This document shows, piece by piece, positions 25,740 to 34,669 of a DNA stretch of 54,623 nt. The stretch is from Curtobacterium luteum (GTDB lineage: Bacteria > Actinomycetota > Actinomycetes > Actinomycetales > Microbacteriaceae): contig NZ_LDQC01000096.1 in assembly GCF_001475545.1 (NCBI RefSeq), positions 1 through 54,623 on the forward strand, given 5' to 3'. Position numbers and translations under genes: made by a program. The notes below the pieces were generated by a model that was not told the DNA's origin, made no database searches, and saw nothing but the letters and a program-made list of their open reading frames with translations. Position 1 is the first letter of the stretch; every line of letters begins with the position of its first letter.

Positions 25740-26634
25740 ATGGGTGCTGGGGAGCTCTGGATCGAGTCGGAGACGCTGTCCGCGGTCGCGGCGGCCCTGA
25801 CGGAGGCGCGCTCGGAGCGGACTCGAGACGCTTCACCGGGCTGGACGAGGGGTGTCTCGGCGTCGTCGAGGTGATCAGCCGCGCGGCCGGTCTCTCACTC
25901 GCGCATCAGGGCATGATCGAAGCCGTCGACGCGACGCTCGAACAGGCTGCGGTCTTCCCACACGACCTTGCGGCTCAGGTCGAGACCGAGGAAGCGAAGC
26001 TCTGGATGAACTACCGGGCCCCCGCCGCGCCCCCGGCCTCGTGGGGTGTGCTCCACGGCGACGCGGCGCGGGCCGGCGCGACCCGGCTCGCTGACGACCT
26101 GGCCGGTTTCCGAGCGACGCGGGCCGACGGTCCGACGCTCAACGTGGTCGGGCACTCGTACGGGACGACGACCGGTGCCGACGCGCTGCACGGCACGGGC
26201 GTGCACGTCGACAACTTCGTGGCAGTCGCGTCAGCCGGGATCGAGGGTGACGTCGGCGGCGCGAAGGGGATCGATGCTGACCACGTGTACGCAGGGCAGG
26301 CGTGCCCACCAAGGACGTGAACGACAACCCGCGTGACCAGTACGCCTGGCTCGGTCGACTGGGTAGCGGCCGCGACGACCCGATGGACTCTTCGTTCGCC
26401 GCGACCACGTTCGGGACCAACGGTGGCGACCCGTCCGAAGGACGCCAGACGACGATGCACGACCCGATCGGGTACGGCGGCGGGAGCGGGTACTTCGACT
26501 ACGGAACGGAAGCACTGAACAACGTCGCGCGGGCCACGATGAACGGCGGAGCCGGCATGACCCCAGCCGACGACGCCGGGATGAGCGATCATGACAAGAC
26601 GCTGTTCGACAACATGATGGAACCGTCCCTGTGA
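25740..26634 (+). pseudogene. DUF1023 alpha/beta hydrolase, broken by two frameshifts
   Basis: Three frames must be joined to read the protein. The first runs from ATG 25740 (GGGGAG upstream) as MGAGELWIESETLSAVAAAL and is lost near 25820. The second gives SRRFTGLDEG and the hydrolase core, including the nucleophile elbow NVVGHSYGTTTG and the following FVAVASAG, until about 26300. The third gives PTKDVNDNPRDQYAWLGRLG to the stop at 26634. The order and content match actinobacterial DUF1023 proteins, which carry a WXG-like N-terminal helix region before a serine hydrolase domain. Each break needs a change of one or two bases. It is either a real pseudogene or contains two sequence errors. The lipoprotein gene overlaps its end. 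Confidence 0.75.
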
Positions 26635-27128
26635 CCAGACGATCGGTGGCGTCCGGGGCTGTGCTGCTCGCAGCCCTCGTGCTCGCGGGGTGCGCCGCAG
26701 CTAGCCCGACCAAGGAGGACACCATGGAACCAGCGCCCACCGCCGAGCACCAGCGTCGGCTCGCAGCTGCCTACGTCGAGGAGACGATGCACCGCTCCGG
26801 CATCGACTGGGACGCCCCGCAGTCGCAGGAGTACCCGCAGGCGTGCTCGCTTCCCGACGGTTCGGCCGGCGCGATGTACAACATCGTGCGGACGGGCGCG
26901 GGCGTGCGCGACCCGGAGGCCGTGACGAAGTCGGTGGGGAAGCGCTGGGCCGCGGATGGGCTGACGGTCGAGTACTCGTCCGACAAGATGACCTCCGGTG
27001 CTGACCGGTACCTGGTGAACGGGAGCGGCGGCGACGTCGAACGCATCCAGTTCGGTGCGGCCACCACGAAGTCGAGCCTGGGTGGCGTGTCGAAGTGCGG
27101 TACCGGGAACGCGGCCGACCTGGGCTGA
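26631..27128 (+). CDS. Putative secreted lipoprotein of unknown function
   Basis: This 165-residue protein starts at a GTG that overlaps the DUF1023 stop (GTGA). The lipoprotein signal reads TRRSV, a hydrophobic run and LVLAGC, with the lipidated cysteine at residue 21. The mature part has two cysteines (in PQACSLPDG and SKCGTGN) that could form a disulfide. There is no recognisable catalytic domain. Small lipoproteins of this kind commonly follow DUF1023 hydrolase genes in Microbacteriaceae, which I infer from the overlap. The function is unknown. If the upstream gene is dead, expression may depend on ribosomes reinitiating. Confidence 0.75.
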   Translation: MTRRSVASGAVLLAALVLAGCAAASPTKEDTMEPAPTAEHQRRLAAAYVEETMHRSGIDWDAPQSQEYPQACSLPDGSAGAMYNIVRTGAGVRDPEAVTKSVGKRWAADGLTVEYSSDKMTSGADRYLVNGSGGDVERIQFGAATTKSSLGGVSKCGTGNAADLG

Positions 27129-27245
27129 GCAGGACGGACCCGCCGGCTGTTGACTGAGCAGGGCCGGCAGCGGGCCGAGGGAGCGGCACGCGACGAGCGG
27201 GCGCTCCGCATCACCCGTCGAGGCGACGTGCGCCAGGATGGGGGC

Positions 27246-28679
27246 ATGACCGACCAGCGCATCGCCGTCGTCGTCCTGGCCGCGGGCCAGGGCACCCGCA
27301 TGAAGTCCGCCACGCCCAAGGTGCTGCACCGTCTCGCCGGGCTGCCGCTCATCGCGCACGTGCTGCGGACCGCCGCGTCGCTCGAGCCCGAGCACGTGGC
27401 CGTCGTGGTGCGGCACGAGCGGGACCGCGTCGCCGCCGAGGTCGTCGAGCGTGCGCCGGACGCCCTCGTGGTCGACCAGGACGACGTCCCCGGCACCGGC
27501 CGCGCCGTGGAGGTCGCGGTGCAGGCGCTCCCCGCGGACTTCGACGGAGCCGTCGTGGTGCTGTCGGGCGACGTGCCGCTGCTCGACGCGGTGTCCCTCC
27601 GGTCCCTCGTGGACGCCCACGTCGGCGGTGGCAACGGCGCCACCTTCGTGAGCGCGATCGCCCCGGACCCCACCGGACTCGGCCGCATCGTGCGCGACGC
27701 CGAGGGGGCGTTCGTCGGGGTCGTCGAGCACAAGGACGCGACGCCGGACCAGCTGACGATCACCGAGGCGAACGCCGGCATCTACGCGTTCGACGTCACG
27801 CACCTGCGCGCGGTCCTGCCCTCGCTCACCCTGGCGAACGCGCAGGGGGAGAAGTACATCACCGACGCGCCGGCGCTCATCGGCGAGCGGGGCGGGCGCA
27901 TCGACGTCGTCACGCTCACGGACCCGTGGCTCGTCGCCGGGATCAACGACCGCGCGCAGCTCTCCGACGCCGCCCGCGAGCTGAACGCCCGCATCGTCCG
28001 TCGCCACCAGGTCGCCGGTGTCACCGTGCAGGACCCGGCGACGACGTGGATCGACCTCGACGTCACCATCGAGCCGGACGCGGAGGTCCTGCCGGGCACA
28101 CAGCTCGTCGGGGCCACCGCGATCGCGTCCGGCGCGGTCGTCGGTCCGGACACCACGCTCCGCGACACCGAGGTCGGCGCGGGAGCGACCGTGAACCGGG
28201 TCGACGCGACGCTCGCCGTCATCGGAGCGGGAGCGTCCGTCGGGCCGTTCGCGTACCTGCGTCCCGGCACGATCCTCGGTGACCAGGGCAAGATCGGCAC
28301 CTTCGTCGAGACGAAGAACGCGGTCATCGGTCGGGGCAGCAAGGTCCCGCACCTGTCGTACATCGGGGACGCCGAGGTGGGCGAGGACTCGAACATCGGC
28401 GCGAACACGATCACGGCGAACTACGACGGCGTCGCGAAGCACCGCACCGAGGTGGGCTCGAACGTCCGCACCGGGTCGCACAACGTGTTCGTCGCCCCGG
28501 TTAGGATTGGTGACGGAGCGTACACCGGCGCCGGGACCACCGTCCGCAAGGACGTCCCTGCTGGGTCGCTGGCGATCAGCTACGCCCCACAGCGCAACAC
28601 CGACGGCTGGGTCGAGGAACACCGATCCGGAACGCCGGCGGCCGAGGCGGCTCGGCGCGCGCGCGGCGAACAGATCTGA
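27246..28679 (+). CDS. glmU: Bifunctional N-acetylglucosamine-1-phosphate uridyltransferase / glucosamine-1-phosphate acetyltransferase
   Basis: This 477-residue cytoplasmic enzyme makes UDP-N-acetylglucosamine for peptidoglycan. The N-terminal pyrophosphorylase domain shows LAAGQGTRMKS (residues 11-21) with the catalytic lysine of TPKVLHRLAG. The C-terminal left-handed beta-helix has hexapeptide repeats and the acetyltransferase motif with VPHLSYIGDAEVGED and NYDGVAKHRT. The ATG at 27246 is preceded by GGATGGGGG. It is followed 54 nt later by prs, the conserved actinobacterial order. The usual downstream partners rplY and pth are about 22 kb away here. Confidence 0.97.
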   Translation: MTDQRIAVVVLAAGQGTRMKSATPKVLHRLAGLPLIAHVLRTAASLEPEHVAVVVRHERDRVAAEVVERAPDALVVDQDDVPGTGRAVEVAVQALPADFDGAVVVLSGDVPLLDAVSLRSLVDAHVGGGNGATFVSAIAPDPTGLGRIVRDAEGAFVGVVEHKDATPDQLTITEANAGIYAFDVTHLRAVLPSLTLANAQGEKYITDAPALIGERGGRIDVVTLTDPWLVAGINDRAQLSDAARELNARIVRRHQVAGVTVQDPATTWIDLDVTIEPDAEVLPGTQLVGATAIASGAVVGPDTTLRDTEVGAGATVNRVDATLAVIGAGASVGPFAYLRPGTILGDQGKIGTFVETKNAVIGRGSKVPHLSYIGDAEVGEDSNIGANTITANYDGVAKHRTEVGSNVRTGSHNVFVAPVRIGDGAYTGAGTTVRKDVPAGSLAISYAPQRNTDGWVEEHRSGTPAAEAARRARGEQI

Positions 28680-28733
28680 CGGCCTCCGGGTCGATCGACA
28701 CGGCCCCTCGGGGTCAGGGAGTGAGCACGGCAC

Positions 28734-29711
28734 TTGTCCGGAATCAAAGCCACTGGTCAGAAGCGACTCGTCCTCGTCTCGGGCCGGGCACACCCCAGGC
28801 TGTCGGCGGAGATCGCGGAGGAGCTCGGTGTCGACCTCGTCCCGACCGACGCCCGGACGTTCGCGAACGGTGAGCTCTACGCACGGTTCGACGAGTCGGT
28901 GCGCGGCTGCGACGCGTTCGTCATCCAGTCGCACACGGCGCCGATCAACGAGTGGCTCATGGAGCAGCTCATCATCGTCGACGCCCTCAAGCGTGCGTCG
29001 GCGAAGCGGATCACCGTCGTCGCGCCGTTCTACCCGTACGCCCGTCAGGACAAGAAGGGCCGCGGTCGCGAACCGATCTCGGCCCGCCTCGTCGCCGACC
29101 TCTTCAAGGCGGCCGGCGCCCACCGCATCATGAGTGTCGACCTGCACGCGGCCCAGATCCAGGGCTTCTTCGACGGCCCGGTCGATCACCTCTTCGCGAT
29201 GCCCGTCCTGCTCGAGCGCTTCCAGGAGATCCTCGACCCGTCGACGCTCACCGTCGTCTCGCCGGACATGGGCCGCGTGCGCGTGGCCGACATCTGGTCG
29301 GAGAAGCTCGGTGCGCCGCTCGCGATCATCCACAAGCGGCGTGATCCGCTCGTGCCGAACCAGGTGTCCGTGCACGAGATCGTCGGCGACGTGAAGGGGC
29401 GCGTCTGCCTGCTCGTCGACGACCTCATCGACACGGGTCGCACCATCGCGAAGGCTGCCGAGGCGCTCAAGGCGAACGGTGCCACGGGCGTCGTGGTCGC
29501 CGCGACCCACGCCGTGTTCTCCGACCCGGCCACCGAACTCCTCCAGAGCGAGTTCATCGACCGCGTCGTCGTCACCGACACCCTCCCGCTGCCGGAGGAG
29601 AAGCGCTGGGACCGTCTCGAGGTCCTGCCGATCGCGCCGCTCATCGCCCGCGCCATCCACGAGGTCTTCGACGACGGCTCCGTGACGTCGATGTTCGACG
29701 GCGCGGCCTGA
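28734..29711 (+). CDS. prs: Ribose-phosphate pyrophosphokinase (PRPP synthetase)
   Basis: This 325-residue class I enzyme transfers pyrophosphate from ATP to ribose 5-phosphate, making PRPP for nucleotides, histidine and tryptophan. Conserved parts include ARTFANGELYARF, the ATP-binding PFYPYARQDKK, the His138 region SVDLHAAQIQGFFD and the PRPP loop DDLIDTGRT. The start is a TTG at 28734, since no in-frame ATG or GTG precedes the conserved IKATGQKRLVLVSG. A GGGAG lies about 10 nt upstream. It probably shares the glmU transcript. Confidence 0.96.
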   Translation: MSGIKATGQKRLVLVSGRAHPRLSAEIAEELGVDLVPTDARTFANGELYARFDESVRGCDAFVIQSHTAPINEWLMEQLIIVDALKRASAKRITVVAPFYPYARQDKKGRGREPISARLVADLFKAAGAHRIMSVDLHAAQIQGFFDGPVDHLFAMPVLLERFQEILDPSTLTVVSPDMGRVRVADIWSEKLGAPLAIIHKRRDPLVPNQVSVHEIVGDVKGRVCLLVDDLIDTGRTIAKAAEALKANGATGVVVAATHAVFSDPATELLQSEFIDRVVVTDTLPLPEEKRWDRLEVLPIAPLIARAIHEVFDDGSVTSMFDGAA

Positions 29712-29724
29712 GCCGCACCGACCC

Positions 29725-30510
29725 GTGGTGAGCTCGGCTGCCAGGGAGGCCCTTGCCACCCGGCTCCGTGCGGGCGGCAGCGTCTACGCGGAGGACGAGG
29801 CCGAGCTGCTGCTCGCCGCCGGCGACGGCGACCCGGTCCGGCTCCGCGGACTCGTCCAGCGTCGGCTCGGCGGTGAACCGCTCGAGTACGTCCTCGGGTG
29901 GGCGGCCTTCGACGGGCACCGGGTGCGCGTCGCGCCCGGAGTGTTCGTGCCGCGAACCCGGACGGCTGTCGTCGTGGCCGAGGCTGCTCGGCGGCTCCAC
30001 CGCTACGACCGCGTCGTCGATCTGTGCTGCGGGGCGGGAGCGATCGCCGTGGCCCTCCTCGAACGCGTCGGCGCACTCGACCTCGTCGCCTCCGACATCG
30101 ACCCCGCCGCGGTGGACGTGGCGGCGGAGAACATCGGCGACCGCGGGATCGTCGTTCGCGGCGACCTGTTCGAGCCGTTGCCCGTGCGACTCCGGGGGGC
30201 TGTCGACGTCATCGCGGTGAACGCGCCGTACGTGCCGACCGACGCGGTCGCGACGATGCCGAGCGAGGCGCGGGACCACGAGCACCGGGTCGCGCTCGAC
30301 GGTGGGGCGGACGGGCTGCACCTGCACCGACGGATCGCCGTGGGAGCGGCGGAGTGGCTCCGACCGGGCGGGGCCGTCGTGATCGAGGTGTCGGAATCGC
30401 AGGCCGCTGCATCGATGCGGGCGTTCGAGGAAGGCGGCTTCGAGACGGCGGTCGTCCACGACGACGCGGTCGACGGCACGTGCGTGGTCGCGACTCGGCC
30501 GCACGGCTGA
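29725..30510 (+). CDS. PrmC/HemK-related N5-glutamine methyltransferase
   Basis: This 261-residue SAM-dependent methyltransferase has the cofactor motif VVDLCCGAGAIAVAL and the acidic DIDPAAVDVAAEN. In place of the PrmC hallmark NPPY it has NAPYVPTDAV, as in the actinobacterial PrmC-related group. The target is thus a protein glutamine by family, but it need not be release factors; a genuine PrmC is normally encoded elsewhere next to prfA. Start codons GTG 29725 and 29728 are equivalent. It begins 13 nt after prs and may be in the same transcript. Confidence 0.83.
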   Translation: MVSSAAREALATRLRAGGSVYAEDEAELLLAAGDGDPVRLRGLVQRRLGGEPLEYVLGWAAFDGHRVRVAPGVFVPRTRTAVVVAEAARRLHRYDRVVDLCCGAGAIAVALLERVGALDLVASDIDPAAVDVAAENIGDRGIVVRGDLFEPLPVRLRGAVDVIAVNAPYVPTDAVATMPSEARDHEHRVALDGGADGLHLHRRIAVGAAEWLRPGGAVVIEVSESQAAASMRAFEEGGFETAVVHDDAVDGTCVVATRPHG

Positions 30511-30521
30511 GGCTGCGAGGA

Positions 30522-30539
30522 CCGCTCGATCCCGAGCGG
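30522..30539. terminator. Hairpin between convergent genes
   Basis: CCGCTCG (30522-30528) pairs exactly with CGAGCGG (30533-30539) across a 4-nt loop. It stands between the stops of the methyltransferase gene (30510) and the molybdopterin oxidoreductase gene (30547), so it can serve both. Confidence 0.6.
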
Positions 30540-30546
30540 GCTGACC

Positions 30547-32166
30547 TCAGGACGCCGTGACCGTCACCTCGTGCCATCCCGTCGCCCCGTTCGGCGCTGG
30601 CGGCCGCTCGACACTCGTCTGCACCTCGCCGTCCGCGCTCGTCGCTCGGACCTGCAGTCGGTGCGACCCCTTCGTCGGCGTCCACCTCCACACCCACTGG
30701 CGCCACGTGTCCGCGGAGATGGAGTCGGCGAGGGTCGCGTCCTGCCACGCACCGTCGTCCACCCGGACCTGCACGCCCTTCACCCCGGTGTGCGGCTGCC
30801 AGGCGACACCCGCGACCGCGACCGTCGAGCCGGCCCGCACCGTGCTGCCGCCGCGCGGCACGTCGATCCGCGACTCGAGCTTCACCGGCCCGCGCTCTGA
30901 CCAGCCCCGCGGGGTCCAGTAGCCCTGCGCGTCCGCGAACCGGGTGACCTCGAGGTCGGTCACCCACTTCGTCGCCGACACGTACCCGAACAGCCCTGGT
31001 ACGACCATGCGCACGGGGAAGCCGTGCTCGGGCGGCAGGGGCTCACCGTTCATCCCCACGGCCAGCAGCGCGGCCGTGCCGCGGTCCTGGAGGACGTCGA
31101 GCGGAGTCCCCGCGGTGAACCCGTCGACACTCGTGGAGAGGACCATGTCGGCAGATCCGTGGGGCCCGGCCTTCGCCAGCAGCTCGCGGATCGGGTACCC
31201 GAGCCACTTCGCGGTCCCGATGAGGTCGCCGCCGACCTCGTTCGAGACGCAGCTCATGGTGGCGACGTGCTCCTCGAGCGGCAGGGCGAGGAGTTCGTCC
31301 CAGGTCACCTCGACCTCGCGATCGACGGCACCGTGGATGCGGAGCTTCCACGTGGCCGGGTCGACCTGCGGGACACGCAACGCAGTGTCGATCCGGTAGA
31401 ACGCATCGTTCGGTGTGATGACGGGCGTGATGCCGTCGACGTCGAGCGATGCCCCTGCCGGTACGGCAGGTGCAACCGTCGCGGGGCTGGGGAGTCGGAT
31501 CGCCCGGCGCGCGGCCACCGCTGCTTGCATGGTCGCGGTCCCCAGCCGGGAGGCACCGCCCACCACGACCGCGAGCGCTGCGGTCGTGACGCCCCACACC
31601 AGGAACGCGCGGCGCGCAGGCCCTGTGGAGTGCGCTGCCGTCGAGCCCGAGCCCGAGCCCTGGGCGGGCGTCGGGGTCGCATCGGGCGGGCCTGCGACGT
31701 CCCTGGCCGTCGGTACGACACGCGTGTCCTCGGCGGCCTCCCATCGACGCAGGCGCGCGAGGAGCACCCGGAGGACGACGATGGCGGCCGCGACCCCCAC
31801 GACGGTCGGGGCGCCGTCGAGCGAGCCGCTCCCGGAGCGCGTCGTCACGGCGAGGAGCGACAGCACCCCGCCGATCGCGAACACGATCGCACCGAGCGGC
31901 GGGCGTCGCCGTTCGAGGACGCCCGCACCCGCGCTGATCGCCACGACGAGGACGACCATCAGCACGAAGAGCGCGACCTTGTCACCGGTGCCGAACAGGG
32001 TGACCATCAGGTCCTTCGCGCCCCGCGGTGCGAGGTCGATCACGGCCCCGCCCACGCCGACGAGCGGACTGCCCGCGCCGCCGAGGAACACCGCAACGAG
32101 TTCGGCCGCCGCGAGGAACACGACGGCGGCGATCACCCCGACGACTGCTGCCCACGTCTTCCACAC
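30547..32166 (-). CDS. Membrane-anchored molybdopterin-dependent oxidoreductase (sulfite-oxidase fold)
   Basis: This 539-residue protein fuses an N-terminal membrane part to a molybdopterin domain. The first ~210 residues hold about five hydrophobic segments, ending with RRAFLVWGVTTAALAVVVGG. The catalytic domain follows and contains the molybdenum-ligand cysteine (about Cys306) in ATMSCVSNEVGGDLIG. The C-terminal ~100 residues form the Ig-like Mo-cofactor dimerisation domain. The catalytic part should face outside. Actinobacteria often encode such proteins, whose electron donor and substrate are uncertain. The GTG start at 32166 lies 7 nt after a TACGAT -10-like box, which suggests a leaderless mRNA. 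Confidence 0.87.
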   Translation of the reverse strand: MWKTWAAVVGVIAAVVFLAAAELVAVFLGGAGSPLVGVGGAVIDLAPRGAKDLMVTLFGTGDKVALFVLMVVLVVAISAGAGVLERRRPPLGAIVFAIGGVLSLLAVTTRSGSGSLDGAPTVVGVAAAIVVLRVLLARLRRWEAAEDTRVVPTARDVAGPPDATPTPAQGSGSGSTAAHSTGPARRAFLVWGVTTAALAVVVGGASRLGTATMQAAVAARRAIRLPSPATVAPAVPAGASLDVDGITPVITPNDAFYRIDTALRVPQVDPATWKLRIHGAVDREVEVTWDELLALPLEEHVATMSCVSNEVGGDLIGTAKWLGYPIRELLAKAGPHGSADMVLSTSVDGFTAGTPLDVLQDRGTAALLAVGMNGEPLPPEHGFPVRMVVPGLFGYVSATKWVTDLEVTRFADAQGYWTPRGWSERGPVKLESRIDVPRGGSTVRAGSTVAVAGVAWQPHTGVKGVQVRVDDGAWQDATLADSISADTWRQWVWRWTPTKGSHRLQVRATSADGEVQTSVERPPAPNGATGWHEVTVTAS

Positions 32167-32173
32167 ACCGCAG

Positions 32174-32179
32174 ATCGTA
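32174..32179 (-). promoter_or_regulatory. Candidate -10 box for leaderless expression of the molybdopterin oxidoreductase
   Basis: On the minus strand TACGAT fits the actinobacterial TAnnnT -10 box. It ends 7 nt before the GTG at 32166, so transcription would begin at or next to the start codon. There is no ribosome-binding site to explain initiation otherwise. Confidence 0.4.
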
Positions 32180-32291
32180 GGTCGTCGAGCCCACGTGCAC
32201 GCTGGACGCGGTACATCTGTGGGGAACGGCCGACCCCCCACGTTCACGACACGGCCAGCGGGGGCACGGCGATCCGTGCGACGATCAAGGG

Positions 32292-32987
32292 GTGCTGAGG
32301 CGACCCGACCGCGTTCCCCGGTCCGGGCGTGTGCGACGGGGCGGTCACGCGCCGTGGTCGACGGCCCGCAAGTTCGCTGCCCTGCGCTGGACCATCGTCG
32401 GGGTCTGGGCGGCGCTGCTCGCGGTCCGGATCGTCGTCGTCACCACCTCGCCGGACACCGACCTCGTGTGGTTCGGCATCACCGAGGCGGTCGCCATCGC
32501 GGTCGGAGTGGCCCTCATCCTGTTCGCCCTCGTGCGTGCTCGCGGCGTGCGACTCCGGCGTGAGGACGAGGCACTCGCGCTCGCGATCCGTCGCATCGAC
32601 CCGACCGTGTGGCTCGTCCCGGCCGCTCCCACGGAGGAACTGCGGCGCTCCGTGGCCGACCTCCGCCCAGGCCTCGCCCTCGGTGACCGGGTGACCTGGG
32701 CGTTCGGTGCCACGGAGGCGTCGCTGTGGGAGCTCGACGAGCGGCGGGCGACCCGGATGCTCGTCATCCGGTGGTCGCGGATGGTGCACGTGGGCCTCGA
32801 GGACGAACGGACGCCGACCGGCGCGCGCGGGACCGCGGTCGTGCTGCACCACGTCCGGATGGACGACACCCCGGCCGTCGCGACGTTCTTCGTCCGTTCC
32901 GGCCCGGGTTCCCGGCGCATGGTCGGTCGGGGACCGCGGCTCGAGCGGCTCGTCGCCGACCTTGCCCGCGAGCGCATCGTCGCGTAG
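32292..32987 (+). CDS. Membrane protein of unknown function with two N-terminal transmembrane segments
   Basis: This 231-residue protein has a basic N-terminus, two hydrophobic helices (WTIVGVWAALLAVRIVVV and ITEAVAIAVGVALILFALV, separated by about 14 residues) and a cytoplasmic domain of about 140 residues. That domain is rich in beta-like segments (DRVTWAFGATEASLWEL, MVHVGLEDE). No enzymatic motif is visible. The GTG at 32292 is the first start, overlapping an AAGGGG stretch. GTG 32331 in the same frame is an alternative. The gene diverges from the molybdopterin oxidoreductase across a 125-nt gap and ends at a strong two-way terminator. I do not recognise the family. Confidence 0.7.
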   Translation: MLRRPDRVPRSGRVRRGGHAPWSTARKFAALRWTIVGVWAALLAVRIVVVTTSPDTDLVWFGITEAVAIAVGVALILFALVRARGVRLRREDEALALAIRRIDPTVWLVPAAPTEELRRSVADLRPGLALGDRVTWAFGATEASLWELDERRATRMLVIRWSRMVHVGLEDERTPTGARGTAVVLHHVRMDDTPAVATFFVRSGPGSRRMVGRGPRLERLVADLARERIVA

Positions 32988-33029
32988 CAGAACCAGAACC
33001 CGAACCCGGTTCAGAACCAACTCCGGGAA

Positions 33030-33068
33030 CCCCAGAGGGCCCCGCCGGATCGATGGGGCCCTCTGGGG
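33030..33068. terminator. Strong bidirectional terminator
   Basis: CCCCAGAGGGCCCC (33030-33043) pairs perfectly with GGGGCCCTCTGGGG (33055-33068), giving a 14-bp stem and an 11-nt loop. It lies between the stop of the plus-strand membrane protein (32987) and the stop of gnd (33098). Confidence 0.85.
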
Positions 33069-33097
33069 ACGGTCTTGCCGCGGTCAGCGCGGGCCGC

Positions 33098-34555
33098 TCA
33101 GTGCGTGGACGGCTCCTGCTCGACCTCGCGGCGGTCGTCGTCCGACCAGAGGGTGTGGAAGGTGCCGTCCTTGTCGACCCGCTGGTAGGTGTGCGCGCCG
33201 AAGAAGTCGCGCTGTCCCTGGATGAGCGACGCCGGGAGCCGGTCGGACGCGAGCGAGTCGAAGTACGCCAGCGCGGACGAGAACCCCGGCGCGGGGATCC
33301 CCGACGCGGCCGCGATCCCGACGATGCGGCGCCATGCTGCTTCGCCCTCGGCGACGGCGTCCGCGAAGTACGGGTCGACCAGCAGCGACTCGAGGGACGG
33401 GTTCTTGTCGTACGCCTCGACGATGCGGTTGAGGAACTGTGCCCGGATGATGCAGCCTCCGCGCCAGATCTTCGCGACGTTGCCGAGGTCGATGTCCCAG
33501 TCGTACTCCTTCGCCCCGGCGATGATGAGGTCGAAGCCCTGCGCGTAGGCGACGACCTTCGAGGCGTAGAGGGCGGCGCGGACGTCGTCGGCGAAGGTGT
33601 CGGGGACCTCCGCGATGTCGGGGCGGGACCCCACCGAGCGCTGCACGGCGGCGCGCTGCGTCGGCTTCGAGGAGACCGCACGGGCGAACACGGCTTCACC
33701 GATGCCCGACACCGGGATGCCGAGTCCGACCGCGTTCTGCACGGTCCAGACGCCGGTGCCCTTCGAACCGGCCTCGTCGCGGATGACGTCCACGAGCGGC
33801 TTGCCGGTGTCGGCGTCGCGCTGCTTGAGAACCTCGCCCGTGATCTCGATGAGGTAGGACTCGAGGTCGCCCTTGTTCCACTCGTCGAAGACCTCCACGA
33901 GCTGCTCGACCGACAACCCACCGGCCCGACGGAGCAGGTCGTACGACTCGGCGATCAGCTGCATGTCGGCGTACTCGATGCCGTTGTGCACCATCTTCAC
34001 GAAGTGACCGGCACCGTCGGTGCCGATGTGGGTCACGCACGGCTCACCCTCGGCCACCGCGGCGATCGACTTCAGGATCGGCCCGAGCGTCTCCCAGGCC
34101 TCCTTCGAGCCACCGGGCATGATCGACGGGCCCTTGAGTGCGCCCTCCTCGCCACCGGAGATGCCGGTGCCGACGAAGTTGAGGCCCTTCTCGCGCAGGT
34201 CGTGCTCGCGCCGGATGGTGTCGTGGAAGTTCGCGTTGCCGCCGTCGACGATGATGTCGCCCTCCTCGAACCGCTCAGCGAGCTGCTCGATGACGGCGTC
34301 GGTGCCCTTGCCGGCCTGCACCATGATGATCGCGGTGCGCGGCTTCGACAGCGACGCGACGAACCCGTCGATGTCCTCGGACGCGATGAACCCGGCGTCG
34401 CCGTGCTCCTGCAAGAGCTCCTCGGTGCGGGCGTACGTGCGGTTGTACACCGCGACCGTGTTGCCCTCGCGCGAGGCGAGGTTGCGTGCGAGGTTCGAGC
34501 CCATCACGGCGAGCCCGATCACGCCGATGTTCGCCTGTCCGTCGTTGTCTGCCAC
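33098..34555 (-). CDS. gnd: 6-phosphogluconate dehydrogenase, NADP-dependent, decarboxylating
   Basis: This 485-residue cytoplasmic enzyme converts 6-phosphogluconate to ribulose 5-phosphate, CO2 and NADPH. The cofactor motif is GVIGLAVMGSNLARNLA near the N-terminus. Substrate-binding VGTGISGGEEGALKGPSIMPGG and the catalytic lysine motif HFVKMVHNGIEYADMQ follow. Length is that of the long form. The start is GTG at 34555 with AAGGAG 6 nt upstream. It diverges from gntK, whose product feeds it, across a 114-nt gap, so the two are likely co-regulated by gluconate. Confidence 0.96.
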   Translation of the reverse strand: MADNDGQANIGVIGLAVMGSNLARNLASREGNTVAVYNRTYARTEELLQEHGDAGFIASEDIDGFVASLSKPRTAIIMVQAGKGTDAVIEQLAERFEEGDIIVDGGNANFHDTIRREHDLREKGLNFVGTGISGGEEGALKGPSIMPGGSKEAWETLGPILKSIAAVAEGEPCVTHIGTDGAGHFVKMVHNGIEYADMQLIAESYDLLRRAGGLSVEQLVEVFDEWNKGDLESYLIEITGEVLKQRDADTGKPLVDVIRDEAGSKGTGVWTVQNAVGLGIPVSGIGEAVFARAVSSKPTQRAAVQRSVGSRPDIAEVPDTFADDVRAALYASKVVAYAQGFDLIIAGAKEYDWDIDLGNVAKIWRGGCIIRAQFLNRIVEAYDKNPSLESLLVDPYFADAVAEGEAAWRRIVGIAAASGIPAPGFSSALAYFDSLASDRLPASLIQGQRDFFGAHTYQRVDKDGTFHTLWSDDDRREVEQEPSTH

Positions 34556-34657
34556 GAGGTCTCCTTCGTCCTGTCGTACCGGCCACCAACCTACGGCGCG
34601 CGCCCTGGATCCGGATGGGTGTTACGGCAACGTGGGGAGAACGTTCATCGCCGTCAA

Positions 34658-34663
34658 TACTGT
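34658..34663 (+). promoter_or_regulatory. Candidate -10 box of gntK (leaderless)
   Basis: TACTGT fits TAnnnT and ends 6 nt before the gntK ATG at 34670, so the transcript would start at the initiation codon. The GGAGGG between them lies too close to the ATG to act as a normal ribosome-binding site. Confidence 0.35.
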
Positions 34664-34669
34664 GGAGGG

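Noticed and set aside
26589..29759. A 1056-codon minus-strand open frame opposite glmU and prs
   Set aside because: The opposite strand encodes two unmistakable housekeeping enzymes, and the antisense product is repetitive Arg/Asp/Val sequence with no motif.
33000..33029. Short GAACC-type direct repeats before the terminator
   Set aside because: Units of 5-6 bp over 30 bp are within chance for this composition and have no regular period.
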